Made by a program: the position numbers and the translations under genes. The notes under the pieces are model-generated. The model was not told where the DNA came from and did no database searches. It saw only the letters and a program-made list of their open reading frames with translations. A stretch of DNA of 64,000 bases from Crossaster papposus (lineage: Eukaryota; Echinodermata; Asteroidea; Velatida; Solasteridae): NCBI GenBank assembly GCA_037893245.1, contig JBAIAA010000254.1, positions 434,001-498,000 on the forward strand, written 5' to 3'. This document shows, one piece after another, positions 1-12,740 of the stretch. Each line of letters starts with the position of its first letter. The first letter of the stretch is position 1.

Positions 1-736
1 AATTGTTAAAAACAATCGACTGGTGTTAAAAACGAATACGAAATGGGAGATACATTGTACAAAAATACAATGTTCCGTATTCACTCGTACACGAAAAATC
101 GTTTTTCTTGTTCCCCCATATTGTATTAAACAACATAATTCTGCTATAAAGCTTCTCCAATCTTCTTTTCCCTTGCATATAATACTTGAGCAATATTTAT
201 ACCACAGTCCCAAATTTGATCGTCGTCATTGATGAGAATACAAACGGAGCACGCCTTCCATGTTATCAATACACCATCAGATGTCACAAATGAATAACAA
301 ATTGAAGTCATGTTTATCTGTACGTAATTCTGACGAACGTGAGACAGCAGTGTGACGTGCCGTTTTATCTGAGGCGAAGAAACCACCTTGATGAGGTGAC
401 GTCACCGCTTTTAAAGGACGCAAAGTATACGCATCTCTTTCTGTTCTTGGCGGTCGTCCTCCAGACTCCCAACACCTATTCATAGCAAGGAGATGAACTG
501 CACGGCTTTTTTTGTCGAAGAAACGCCTAGGGCTTTAGTTTGTGAATATTTGTAAAGCTTGCAAAGAAGAGGCTTACAGTTGGGTTTTCTTGATGTTGAA
601 TGTTTTGAGATTATCGTAAACAGTAGCTTAGTTCTTTGTTACACTGAACAGACAAGGTGCCAGGCGAATCACAACTGAACAAAAAATTAATAATATGTAT
701 TGAAACCGATAAATTATGGTCAAGCCGTGAGTTTAA
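1..736. other. No gene recognised
   Basis: AT-rich sequence with short chance open frames and no repeat that I recognise, up to MITE copy 1. Confidence 0.5.
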
Positions 737-1115
737 AGGTAGGATACACCATTGGTAATTGCGTGAATTATCACGAATTAGTGGATTTGGGGGGTTGTAT
801 TTTATAGTAAATATCGTTTAACTTACCTGTCCGAAGTTTTACAATCATGGATGCCGAGAAAAGCACGAAAAACTGCGTTTGTTTTCAACCGGCGTCGAGC
901 AGTTATTCTTATGGTATCTTTGGGGTTTTTCGCGATCGCCGGACGGCGATCGCGAATTTTTCTTTATAAAGACAATTTTTCGGAATAATTACAGGATATA
1001 TAGCGCAATAATTTTGCTGGATGCCTTGAATAATTATTTACTTTAAATTGGTAAGATATTTCTTAATAATTCGGTAGTAAATATTGTTGATATCAGCAAA
1101 TGGTGTATCCTACCT
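737..1115 (+). mobile_element. TTAA-type MITE family A, copy 1 (full length)
   Basis: A non-autonomous DNA transposon of about 379 bp with terminal inverted repeats AGGTAGGATACACCATTGG and (on the other strand) AGGTAGGATACACCATTTG. It is flanked by TTAA at 733-736 and 1116-1119. It has no coding capacity. This is the most complete copy and serves as the family reference; its interior holds a CG-rich palindrome (929-956). TTAA at both ends suggests piggyBac-type target duplication, although the AGG start is not the usual piggyBac CCY end. Confidence 0.88.
929..956. repeat. Perfect CG-rich palindrome inside MITE copy 1
   Basis: TTCGCGATCGCCG pairs with CGGCGATCGCGAA across a two-base centre, giving a 13-bp perfect stem. 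The same region is degraded in the other copies (for example gcgatcgccgtctggcaatc in copy 2), so this copy may be the least decayed. Confidence 0.85.
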
Positions 1116-2869
1116 TTAAAACGGAGTGGACGATGTGAATTATGTCACTGATGATCAAGAAGAGGACGGCCCTTTATCATTGATTGTCAGTCAGTCACTT
1201 GTCACAGGTCGTCCCTCATTGCTGACACCAACAGCTTGGTCTTTGACTTCAGACAGAAAACCATTAATTATCAATATCCCTGATGCACATCATGTCAAAC
1301 CAGCGGTCGGGTTTCGCGCAAGCCGGATAAAGATGATAAGTCTCGCATTCCGCGGTGGTCATTGTCGCTCGGTAAAATAAAACAGTTCTTAATTGCACTG
1401 CTTCCCGATAGAATACAGAAAATGGATTCGGTGCAGCGGGCTGGGGCGGGCGTCTGCTTTGTAATAACATTATTATTGTCAACGATCGCTGTTTTTGCGA
1501 TATCAGCTTTCGTACATAATATAGCGTTACTCGATAATTAATTTTCATTCACAAAACAGGCTGTTGAATACAAGGTGTATTATGACTGAGATGGTAATTT
1601 AGAGATAGATTAATTTTTAGAGGGGAATTGTTTACTGCGCGGTAAATCAAGTGTTTCGAAAACCATCTTGGATGATAATTAATAGGGCAATACAAATAAT
1701 GTGCATTAATGTACGAGTTGATTATCGTGGGTTCCCCCATAAGATTTTTCTTGGGTTTTCCACTTTTCTCTGAAAGTAGTACAATTTGTTTGTGGTTTTC
1801 GACAGTGTATAAAAAACTTTTATGGAATCACATATAGAAAGATTACTGAAAATATAAATAAATACACAAATAAACACCCTTAAATAAATAAAAACTGGAT
1901 ACATGGGCCAATAGTGTTTTACAGTACACATCTAGAACAGACAAAATTGCTATCTCCTCGCCCGCAAAAATAAGATCTATCCAATTAAACAAATAAGGTA
2001 ATCACTTCGATGATTACGATCACCATTGGTCGATAACAAATAATTCAAGTTATCGATCACAGATCGATCGCATTACATGTGGTAAGCAATCATAAAATGT
2101 GTTGCTATAGACATGGTTTTAACGGAACTCACACCGGAGCCATCGCTATAGTACTAGTAATAGGCTTTGAAAGTGACTCCGGATTTCAAATTGTATGCAT
2201 GGGGAAACACTGTCAAACTGATAACTTAAAGGAAGAAAGCAATTCACGATTACAAGTACCTAAACCGGAAGTATCTAAACTGAGTTAATTGGTGCTTGTG
2301 AAACGAAAACCTACCAATCGTTGTTGACGTGGTGTCTTCTCTTCTTCTCTGTCGTACTAAAATCAACCAACCACAACTTGTCAATTTGCACGCACCCGGC
2401 CGAATGGAATAGACAACCACACGCCGTAAATAGCAAACAACCACGCGTGGATATACATGTATTATATATCTATGCCAAGGTTGAAACTGCGCCAGCGTAA
2501 CTAATTTATTATCGGCGGTGAAAAGTTCGAGTTAAGGTTAGGCGTGATGTGTTCTATAATAGCTGCGTCCGTTTTTGGTGGCACGTGCGGCCTTGGGACG
2601 AAAACGCGCGGGAGCGTTACAAATAGGCTCTTTCACGGAACCGATTGCGTGATCGGTCTTTCTTTATTTTTAACCCGTCGCGCTTTTTCAACTTGAAAGT
2701 CGGCGACGCTGCGGTTTCCGTTGCAGTGACGCCGTTTTTTTACGCTGCAGTAGCGCAATATAAACCTTGCGGTCTCTTGTTGATTAAAGATGATCGTTCC
2801 ATTCGACTGTACACGACAGCTGGAAATCTCTCATAAATATTGAACATGAGTGAAACCAAAGCCAACTCG
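1116..2869. other. No gene recognised
   Basis: Contains short open frames without protein resemblance; a GC-richer patch lies at about 2560-2760. Confidence 0.5.
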
Positions 2870-3086
2870 TACCCATTTTACCTCGTATCCGAATCAACTC
2901 GCACCCTAAAATATACACCCATGCAGTCAAGTCGTACCTCGTACCCCCGGTAAACCCGTACCCATCCGATCAGGCAGGAACTAAAAACCCAATCTACATG
3001 TTGACCAAGCTGGGAATCGAACCCAGGCCACAGGCCACAGCGGTGGAAGGCGAGGACAGTAATCACAGCGCCCACCTGGCTCCCAA
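2870..3086 (-). mobile_element. tRNA-like SINE fragment with CTCGTACC-rich tail
   Basis: On the minus strand gagccaggtgggcgctgtga begins a tRNA-like head and gggttcgattcccagcttgg is a B-box. It is followed by a tail of repeated ggtacgag and gggtacgggt motifs (2878-2975). The deduced peptide is a frequent spurious translation of such repeats. Confidence 0.55.
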
Positions 3087-6000
3087 TTAAAACAAAACAA
3101 CAATGCTTATTATAAACATTTGCTATGTTGTTTTATGCCGCGTCTGATATGTACATGTACATGTAGTTGATCGTAATGAATTTCACCAATATAAACTGAT
3201 TGTTTGGGTGGAGTGGTGCGCGGTCTAAATGTACATACGCGTACATTATTGCAATGCAATAACACAAGGAGTCACAAAGCACTTAAAATGAACCTGAAAT
3301 CAAATTATTAATTTGTGTTGGTCGCGTGCCCTGTGTTCGTCCAGCCACGACGGCGACACGCCGATATTGCCGGGGCGTGACCTCAATGTGCTTTGTCAAT
3401 ATTACCTGCATTACCATCAAAGATGGAGAAGAAAAGAAAAAAAACTCTTCCGGGCAATGGCGGGAATTATTGGCGTTTTTCCCCCTTGGTTCGTCTGGTG
3501 ACGCCACATCACCGGCATTGGCAGGTGTAAGGCGAGCCTCTCGTATACGGGAAAAAAGATCTATACTTCCCCTTGATCATGCTCGGGCAGCCATGCATGC
3601 TGCGCTATACGGTGATTGATCACGTTTCGTTCAGTCCCCGCCCTCCTGTTATTCCTAACCATTCTCCTATTATCTGTGACACAAATAAATCCAAACCTAA
3701 TATTCACAACATTTCTAATACCGATCCTCATTCGCAAACATTTTTTGTTTGAGCCTGCTACCATGTTGGAGACGTCAGTAATTATGTTATTATTTTATAA
3801 TGGTCGCGAGTCCATTATTGCGAAATTGTACTCGTTAGGGCCACGCACCGTCATTGAATGTGTTCAAGTTTTTGCGAGGTCGCAGCGCGAAAACCCGCTA
3901 TGACGTCATAAATTTGCGTTAGTTTCGCGCCGAGCATGAACCGTCCTTACAAAGACCATTATAATTTGATACGCGTATGGGATACGTACGCGGGTTGGGA
4001 AAAAAAAGTAGCCTATATTAGTATTCAATCATTTTTTAGTTATAATTTCATCAGTCGTACATTATACATTTCAACATGTCGATATGAGAAGTTAATTTAC
4101 GATAGTGGACCAGATAAAATTACAACGCAAAATGGTGATTTAATAGACGACTTTTTCGAGCCGCGTTATAAGACGTATCCCGTACGAGTATCAAATTTAA
4201 TGGTCCACTATAATTCTGACAGCAATGTGCGCGTACGTACTGGAACGCCACGATGCGCATACTGTTGTCTACAGTGGAACGTCTTTCGTATGCAACCGTT
4301 CCTTTTGGCTTTGCGGCGTTTCACAAATATCGAAAGACTGTTTCGAGTAAAGGCCGGTTCAAACTTCACGCGAATGTTATTGCGAAGCGAATTCGTTAAG
4401 GCAACGGAGAACGTCACAATGAAACTTTAATTGTTGACGTCATGGAATTCCGCGTGAAGTATGAACTGGCCTTTACATTTTATATTATTTTAATTTACTA
4501 CATACAAAAAAACCTCTATTTGCTTGGGAATGAAGGAGCTCCACTTACGATCCCCCGCAGTGCGCATATAAAACAAGGCCCCAGTCTGTACAATATATTT
4601 GCCATTGGCAACCACACGACAATGGCTAGGTGTGTATTCGCCTACAACTCCCGACAATCGGGCCTTAAATCATAGAAAATTAAATCCAGTTAAAATAATG
4701 TGATGCTCTGACCACGAGGGGATTATGAATGTTAAAGGTCAGTGCCATAATTCTTCTAATATTAACTACGAACCCCGTTTACGAGCGCTATTGTCCACAA
4801 CAAAACACAAACTCTGGAAAGTCCATTCAAAAAGCAATCTACCACATACGGCTAATACTTTTCAATTTTCTATTCACAACAAAGCCCTCATTATAAAATC
4901 GAGCGCAGGGGGCCCTATAGTTATCAGGTTTTGCACTTTCTGTTCCTTTATTTTGTTTAAAACCTGTCCCTGTTTTAACCATTAAAGTGTGTGAGAGTGC
5001 CAGACGTCGATTCTTCTTGCGGGATAAATTACTCGTCACGGCCAATTGTCATCATGTGGTACTCTAATTGATTCAATTGGGTCATTTCCGGAGGCCTAGG
5101 GGGGCTGACGTGAAGGTCAGGGGTCACGCGAGGAATACCGCCCTCTTCTGTAAAGTTATGTCCAGACCGATTGCCGTGCATGCTGGGATCAAACCTCGGT
5201 TTCGTCTCGAGCCTCTTCTTCGGGCATTTGAAGACGCCGGACTTCTTCTGGGTGTGTAGCTTATAAACCCTAATTCTCAAGAGGTATTCTCTAAGCAGCC
5301 TGCCAAATGCAACAGAATGCAACACGGCTTAAAACGATAATTCTGCTAGTTGTAACACTGTATTCTGCTGTGAGAACACAATCCAGGTATACCAAACACC
5401 ACGCCTGTTAAATGATGCAACATAATGTGTAATCATGGAGGAATAAGAAGGAAATCAGACAGACCAAGATACATTCCTTGACTGCTATTGCAACAACTTA
5501 CAGCAACTTGTAACTACTGGTATGTTATGTTGCATGCAACATTTCGCAGGGTGTGTGTGTTCATGATATGAACGGCTTTAAACAGAATCTTAACTCTGAG
5601 AGGCTGAATTTGGAATACGAAGAAGCGGTTTGGATAACCCAATACAGACGCAGTGTGCTTCTGTCTGTTTGTTCTTACATCGCATGACCAATCTTAATTA
5701 AGTTAAAAGAAGAACTTCAGACTTGCCCTTCCTTGAAAAGGATTAACAGCAACGCTTGAGTCTAATCTTTCCCCCGAGAACAGCCCCGAAGCACCGTGTC
5801 AATACAGCTTGCTGATGTTCATCCCGAATGTCTACGCTGTCCAATCAATCGGGTATATCTGATTTCTCATCCCTCGTCAAGTCGGATCATATTATTATTA
5901 TTTTTTTATCATCGCAGTCACAGGCCTATTGCCCGTGCCAATAACCTTCCGAACGCTGAACCTTGAAGGCAGCTCATGATGTGTGTATGCGTCTTTGCTT

Positions 6001-7024
6001 GTTGGTGCGCGTCTTTCACTGGCGTGAATCATGCAATAAAGTGTGTACTGTGCGCCTAGTACACCCGTCCTGATGGATCGCGTTGGCATTACAAGTCGAC
6101 ACATCGCTACCTGGCGTCTCTTGTTTGTCAGTATGCCATGCCATGCCATTTATGTATACCATGCTAATTACCAGGTTATTGATTGGGTTCACATGAGTGC
6201 ACTTGTTGGTTAACAAATGAAGAAATCAACAGACTTGACAATCTTGTTGATGTTTTATGGCGTGAATCACATCGTTTTGTGTTATCGCAAGCTGTGATTT
6301 GCGCTGTTATTCAGTGCCTGCGATTCTGCCCGCAAAGTGGTGAATGGTACCCCGTACAAATCACTGTATTCTCTTTAAATAGTGGCAAAAGGAGCCCTGC
6401 TGATTGTGATGTTCCTCGACATCGTGCGCACGGGACGAACTCATTTTTATAAGTTTATATTTTGAATTCCCCCCCCCCCCAACAAAAACAAAACTAGAAA
6501 TTAATACCTGTTAGGATTTCAAGGACTTTTCCGAAGACAAATGGTACAAACCCGAGTTAAAATTGAGAGAGAATGACTTGTTGGACCCCCGTGTACATTT
6601 TTGTGCATGGGCCGGTGACGCTTCTTGCCTTCAGGCCTATGTGTATGCCTGCATGAATTATAATTCATTAGCAAACTGGTTTATAGATGGAACCTGAAGG
6701 TCAAGATACCGGCCTGTGCTGGATAATAAATCGTCGAATCTGCTCGCATTTCTAAATAGACGCCATAGCGGCTATTTCACAAAAGACAGTTTATTTTATA
6801 TCGTACCTTGTAAATCATTAGGGTGCATCTCCCCAATTTGCACCGCTTTTAAAAGTTTTACAACACTCTTTTCATTTTGACCGTCCAACTTTTATTCTTT
6901 TATTACGGCTCCAAACTAATTCCCTTTATGGTCGGTCTCTTTTCTTTCCGCGTGAATGGCCAGGAAGTAATTTGCATCTTATCAGTGCTGTGGCTCAACT
7001 TTTTTTTCTTCAATACGCTGTTAT
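3087..7024. other. No gene recognised
   Basis: Apart from MITE E copy 1 (4347-4476), nothing recognised. The 164-codon frame at 3936-4430 runs into that MITE and has no domain. A C tract lies at 6469-6480. tggaggaataagaagg at 5438 recurs at 60967. Confidence 0.5.
4347..4476 (+). mobile_element. MITE E, copy 1 (GTAAAGGCC ends)
   Basis: A 130-bp element with inverted ends GTAAAGGCCGGTTCAAACTT and (complement) GTAAAGGCCAGTTCATACTT, extending into CACGCG. A related copy lies inverted at 60070-60190. No coding content. Confidence 0.78.
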
Positions 7025-7335
7025 GTAGGATACACCATTGGTAATTGCTTGAATTGTCACGAATGGGTGGATTTGGGGGTTGTATTTTATAGTAAATGTC
7101 GTTTATCTGACCCGTCCGAAGTTTTATAATCATGGGTGCCGAAAAAAACGAAGAAAAACGGCGTTTGTTTTGAACAGGCGTCGGGCAGTTTTTCTTCTTA
7201 TTCTTTTTTTCTTTTCGCGATCGCCGTCTGGCAATCTAGGATTGGGTATTTTTTATCCGATTTTAAAGAACATTATTACAGGATATCTAGCGCAATCATT
7301 TTGCTGGATGCCTAGAATCTGTATTTACTTTTATA
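7025..7335 (+). mobile_element. MITE family A, copy 2 (3'-truncated)
   Basis: Begins GTAGGATACACCATTGG and follows the reference copy through the cgtttatctga, atcatggg and cgatcgcc segments to the tgctggatgcctagaat segment. The distal inverted repeat is missing. Same orientation as copy 1; non-coding. Confidence 0.85.
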
Positions 7336-10170
7336 TTACATGTAGGCCGAGTAAGATAATGATTAAGATTGTTTTTGGACGTGTAATCCCGATTAATGTA
7401 GTGCACCGGATTAGCGCTTATCCCCTGAAATTAACCCGACCTCATGCGCCAGGGCGCCAGGCTGATCATACAAGAATGTAGCAGCTGGGGGAGGGAAGGG
7501 GTAGGGGGATTAGAAGTAATCGGGTGTAAAACCCTGTAATACTCGTATAAGATTACTCAAGAAGGGGATTCCGCAACAAGTGTATCAACAATTTTGAAAA
7601 TGTTGTCATGTAATTACAGGTGTTTCTATGTATTACAATACAGGCGTATACATGTATATGCAGGTGTTTCCTCATTATAGGTGTTTTACCACTTTGACTT
7701 TCACCTGTTTACAGGTGCTTGGATTCCCATGGCAGCCTATCACACCATAAGTGAAACAGCTGTTAAGCTAGGCGCCCCGTCTGATGATCATTGAAACCCA
7801 CAGGAAAAGTCAGGTAACCGTTCCAACTGTTTTCAACCATTTTGTTTTTAAAGCCTTAATCGATAAGAAACCACACCACGAAAAGTTTGTCTGATGGACG
7901 TACGTACATGTAACAGGAATGCATTTTTTAAACATTGTTACAGTAACGGTTTAACTGCAAGGTGTTACTTAGCGGGTTGCAAAGGAATTCCAATGGTGGG
8001 TGTGGTGTGGTGAAGTGTGGGAAAGTGGCCCGAATGTTTACATTTGAAGTTAAGAGGCGCCATTTGGATTTTAGAAAAGACAAATTTTCAGGATATCATA
8101 TTTAAGGCTTGGCCACGGAGGAGACGTGGATTTGTGCTTCGTGCCCAGGCGGCGTCAGTCGGGGTCTAGTCAGAGAAGGAAAGTTGAACGAGAAATTAGC
8201 AGCGAGCCGTCGATTGGCCTTCTAAGTAGTCTGTACTCGGAGCCCTCGGGCCTTTTTCGGCTGCATGAAAAATAAAAAGCTTGACCATGCGGCGTTGTTC
8301 GTGACTGCTCAACGGGAAAATACTTTGTGGTTGAGACAGGTTGGTCAACAGTTTCTCTGAAAAGACCAAAACAACCCATTCTTTTGCAGTTCACCTTATC
8401 CGATCTTTACAAGGAGTATGTGGGTTTTTGGAAACTTTCTGGTGTGGTGTTTCAGGGTCTGTTAAAGGTACAAACTTTATGATTTTCCGGTACTTTCTAA
8501 AAGAGTGAAACACCGCTTTGAAATGAAGAGTTGTCCTCAAAAGAGTGGATGTTTCACTAGAGTGAAGTTTGTTGTCATTTAGAGTGGTTTTTAGTGAAAA
8601 ACCACCCTGTAAGATGGAAACCTCGAGTACTTTAAGCCACACACAAGGGATGGTGTTTCACTCTTTCACATTAAGACATAAAGGATGAACAATGGAAGAC
8701 AGAGCAACAGAAACCGACAGCAATATATAACCATGATTAATAGACTAGAAAGTGATGACATTCAAAGTATTCGAAACAGCTTTCAAAACACACGAAGTTC
8801 TCAGCAGTGTCCTTGGTGCACGCTTCTTCATGTTGCCACGAAAACCAATCGGGCTTAAAGTTTGTTTGGATAGTCTTTGCACAAGTAGTATACGTTGGAG
8901 GCAATGTTAATACCGTTTGCAACCAACATCGGGAACCATGATAATATACCAGGCTATGCCAGAGGTGCCTGACTGCTTTCTGAAATATAACTGTCATTGA
9001 AACACATCTTGATCGACGAGAGTCACTATCTAAAATATTGAAAGCGTAAGAGAGCAAACTTCCACATCAAACATCGGTACAAGTCAAGACAACCATTTCG
9101 CCCCTTCGTGGAGTTCTGCTGCCACATCTGGACCGGAGCTTCTGCCTTTTTATGTATCCTACTGGACAGGGTACAGAGGCGTATAGTTGACTCAGTGTGG
9201 ATCGGGGCTTATTACATCATCCCTTTCCCACTGTATAGGAGGCTGTTGCCAGTTTGCCAGTTTGCTGCACTGGTCTGTCCAGCCTGGTGCCTCCAACCAT
9301 GGAGGTAGCCTACCTCCAGGCTCCAACCAGAGCGTTTGAGAGAGAAACCTCGGCTTTCTGTCAGTTCTCATACATGTACTGTTGCAGCCTAGACTAGATG
9401 TACGTAGGACGAAAAAGTAATCCAATAGCTTGCCCCCACGGAATGCATCTTTTGGGGTTTCCTTGCCTGTTGCTTATATTCTTTCAATCTGTCCAGTTTT
9501 AAAAAGAATGTTAATTCCTACCTTCAGTTTTTCTAAGTACCTTCTCTGTTAATCTCTCTTTTAGCCCCGTACCTATAGTGGCTTCTAGCCTTGTTCAGGG
9601 CGAATATGCGTTAAAAAGGGTACATCTATTGAAGTTCTACACAAGGAAGTGCGCAGGCAGTAGAAGCAGACCTGCCACCCATTCTCTATATCGTTAATAC
9701 CATATCTACTTCAGTTTATTTTTTCAAACCAAGGACCTATCGTTTTGCAAACTCACACAGGCTAAAAGTTTAAAATACCTGGTTTGCCTTTCAAGGGTAG
9801 TTTTCAATTGGACAGTTTAATCGCACAACAGATCAGAACAGCTCATGGATAAAAAGCATAATAACAGGCTGATGGGGTTAGGTTAGGGGCAGCTTTTTGA
9901 CCGCGTTCCTTGATTTGCCGGTTGGTGGTCCCATTCCTTTAAAATTGAATGGACATTCTGGTTAAATCAGCTATTTGCCCAACGGTTGCTAGTATATTGT
10001 CGATCACAAGGTATACTATTTGTGAATGTTATGCCTTATCGACTGTACTCAAAGTAAATATTTAATATTGTCTATAGTGACCCCTCTCACTAATGTAAAC
10101 ATTTATGAACATTTTCATCCGAATGTCACAACGGACGTTTGACGCGGGTGACACTTGGTATCATTTTTGT

Positions 10171-10214
10171 TATGCTCTGCCCGTCCTCAGTCTCCTGACG
10201 ACGGGCAGAGCATA
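10171..10214. repeat. Perfect 15-bp hairpin
   Basis: TATGCTCTGCCCGTC pairs exactly with GACGGGCAGAGCATA across a 14-base loop. No coding or repeat context is recognised. Confidence 0.85.
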
Positions 10215-12278
10215 CTGTCTGAAATGTTGAGTTTCCTCCGGTTCGTTTCAGAACGATAATTACCACATGGTGTTACCGTAAACTACTCATCTCATTTTAA
10301 CTATGTTTGAAAGTTTAATGAGTTTTCGATAACCGAACATCGAGAGGTACACCATTTCTTTGTTTCCACCATCATCAGGCGATATACATCAAAACAACGG
10401 TGTTGAATTATCCGATGCCACGGTCAAAACAACCTCGAGAGCTGGTCGCCTGTTTAGTCGCCTTTTTTCTTTTTTCTTCGCCAAAATGCCAAGAATGCAC
10501 AGAGTCTAGTAAAGTGTGAAAGAATTTAGGTGAAAGTGGAAACATTTTGAGCGAAATACCAAAACCGAACGAGATAAATAAATGTCCCGGTGTGCTCAAC
10601 CCCTCGAAATTTGATGCACTTTCGCTTACCATCTCGATCGTATCTCCATGGCCTTTTGTGCCGGAGATTTCAAACAAAAATCATCAAACCCACTCCAAAA
10701 TGCCCAAATATGGAGAGGGGGACCGGCGCGGACACCCAGGCGCGCGCCCAGCGGTGTGCCACCGCCAAATTTGGCCGGCTAAATTAGATCGGGTCGGTGG
10801 GGTCGCATATTTGGGCTCCAGTCAGGTTTTCTTCTACGCGGTCGCACTGTTGCACCTATGATTGCACCCACAGATCACCCTCGGTCCGGGGACCAAATCA
10901 GCGTCGCGTGCTCCTCCAAAAAAGTATTTGTTATTATTGCTGACTTTTTTACTGAGCATTTTCTTCTTCTGTCTGTCTGTCATTCCCTCATCTGCTGCAC
11001 CCTGTGACCTTCAATTTTCTTTGCTTTAATGTGTCACGGTGTAACAACAATATGCAGCGACATCACCGAGGTACAAGACCGTTTGGTTGAGATTTTAAAG
11101 TTTTTTCTTTTTCTTTTTTGAGCCGTTTAGGCCTGAACAACCGGGCAGCCAAAGCGTGGGTGGCAATTTGGCGCGTGCCTTAGCTCCACGGCCTCCGCCC
11201 CTTTGCACTTTTTCCCCCCTCAATGTCTTCATGCCAATATAATATAATATATCGATTTGAGAATTGCGCGTGGCTTTTTCCAAGTACTAGTAATGTACAT
11301 TGTACACAGTTTGGTTTGACGTAACAGATGATCTGAGGTGTGAATGATTGGGAGAAACGTGTGCCTGGTGACTTCAAGTACTTGTATGCAAGTATCTCTT
11401 GCTCAAGACTGATATGGACTTCAGTATTACAATATAATTTGTGGGTGTTGCGTGGTTTAGCCTTGCGTTTGTTTTCCATCTTTGTGAGGGCAAAAGAAAG
11501 GAAGCACTTTGACGTTGTTGAAATTGAAGGGCTGGGGCCCAGTACAGTTTTTGAAAGCGTGCCGTGGTACGTGGATTCGAATCTTGCTACGAATTGCATG
11601 GGGCTTGTGCTCTTCGCTACAGTATTATTTGGGACCTGTGAGAGTTGAGGCCATACGTGCTAATCTCGACCTCCTGCAAAATAGCCGTGGCCTATGGACA
11701 GGGCCGGGGTGATAACTGTGAAGTTCACGGTGATCATATCAATGTCTTGTGTGCAAAAGATATGACAAAAACATACAGATCAATACGAGAATGGTACAAA
11801 CGTGTAAACTTGGTAAATTCGAGCGTTTGATAGGAAGAGCGCCTTGTTCCACAGCCGTTTGGGCGAAACATAATTTATAGTTTAGACCGTGAAAATAAAA
11901 TATGCCCTTAATACAGTTGAGTAACGTTTTGAAAGCGACACCAACATGACTTGCTTCCGTAAACAGTTTGCCTATTATACACACCCCACATAGTTTCCAC
12001 GACTTTTGAATGGTCATGTCACTTTCAGGAATGTTCACGGGGACCCCCATCCATCATACACTCTGTTCCTTGAGTTTATGTTTCTTGACATGGGGCGAGC
12101 ACTCTGGCTTTAAATTATGGCTTTATTTGGGGCCCGAATGTCAAGGAAAATTGACTTGGATTGTTGAGCCCTTGGAACACCTTGTTTCCACACTCACATA
12201 CGTGGAGACCACAAGAATGATGGATGAGCTTTTGTTGGGGGACGGGTTTAGTTATAGTCTTGAAATTGTTGAGTTGGC

Positions 12279-12293
12279 CTACCAGAGGGCGCC
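12279..12293 (+). promoter_or_regulatory. CTCF-like motif
   Basis: CTACCAGAGGGCGCC matches the CTCF core at 14 of 15 positions. It lies 560 bp from the other + strand match. Confidence 0.3.
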
Positions 12294-12594
12294 TCCCTTG
12301 GCGGTAATTGAGTGACGCAAAGTTGTACGGGGGCCGCCATTTTGCAAGATGGCTGTTGCCTCACGCGGCGCCGTGACTGGCATGTGCATCATCCAACCGC
12401 TCCCTGTTTTCACCCCCCCACGTGCCCAGTATAAACCGACACCTGCTGTCCCGATATCGCAACTGCTCGGGACTATTCGGGACTACTTTTTCATGATACC
12501 AAAGATATCAAAGCGCTTCACAATTATTACCCATGTTTATCAAGCCACGAGACCAGTTTGCAGTAGATCGTAATTAGCGCGTCTGGCCTATACC

Positions 12595-12740
12595 GCATCA
12601 CATGTTCTTCGATGTATACTTCTGGGTGGAGAGAGGCAATATTGTAGTAAAACATCTTGCCCAATAACACAAGCACCGTGTCTCTGTCAGGGTTCGAACT
12701 CGCGAACCACCGCACATGAGTCGAACACACAGCACCGTAT
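12595..12740 (-). mobile_element. SINE fragment sharing the body domain of the 16.7-kb SINE
   Basis: On the minus strand, gagttcgaaccctgacagag (B-box) is followed by ttattgggcaagatgtttta and cctctctccacccagaagta. This parallels the body of the SINE at 16655. No AT tail is evident, so it is truncated or old. Confidence 0.65.

Larger units (their letters stand above)
7336..12594. other. No gene recognised
   Basis: About 5.2 kb with short frames only. It holds the hairpin at 10171-10214, a tggaggtagcctacctcca palindrome near 9299, repeated gtgtttcactc/gagtgaaac words at 8440-8670, and a CTCF-like motif near 12280. Confidence 0.5.

Noticed and set aside
3936..4430. 164-codon open frame as a gene
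   Set aside because: The 3' end lies in MITE E and the rest has no recognisable domain or exon signals.
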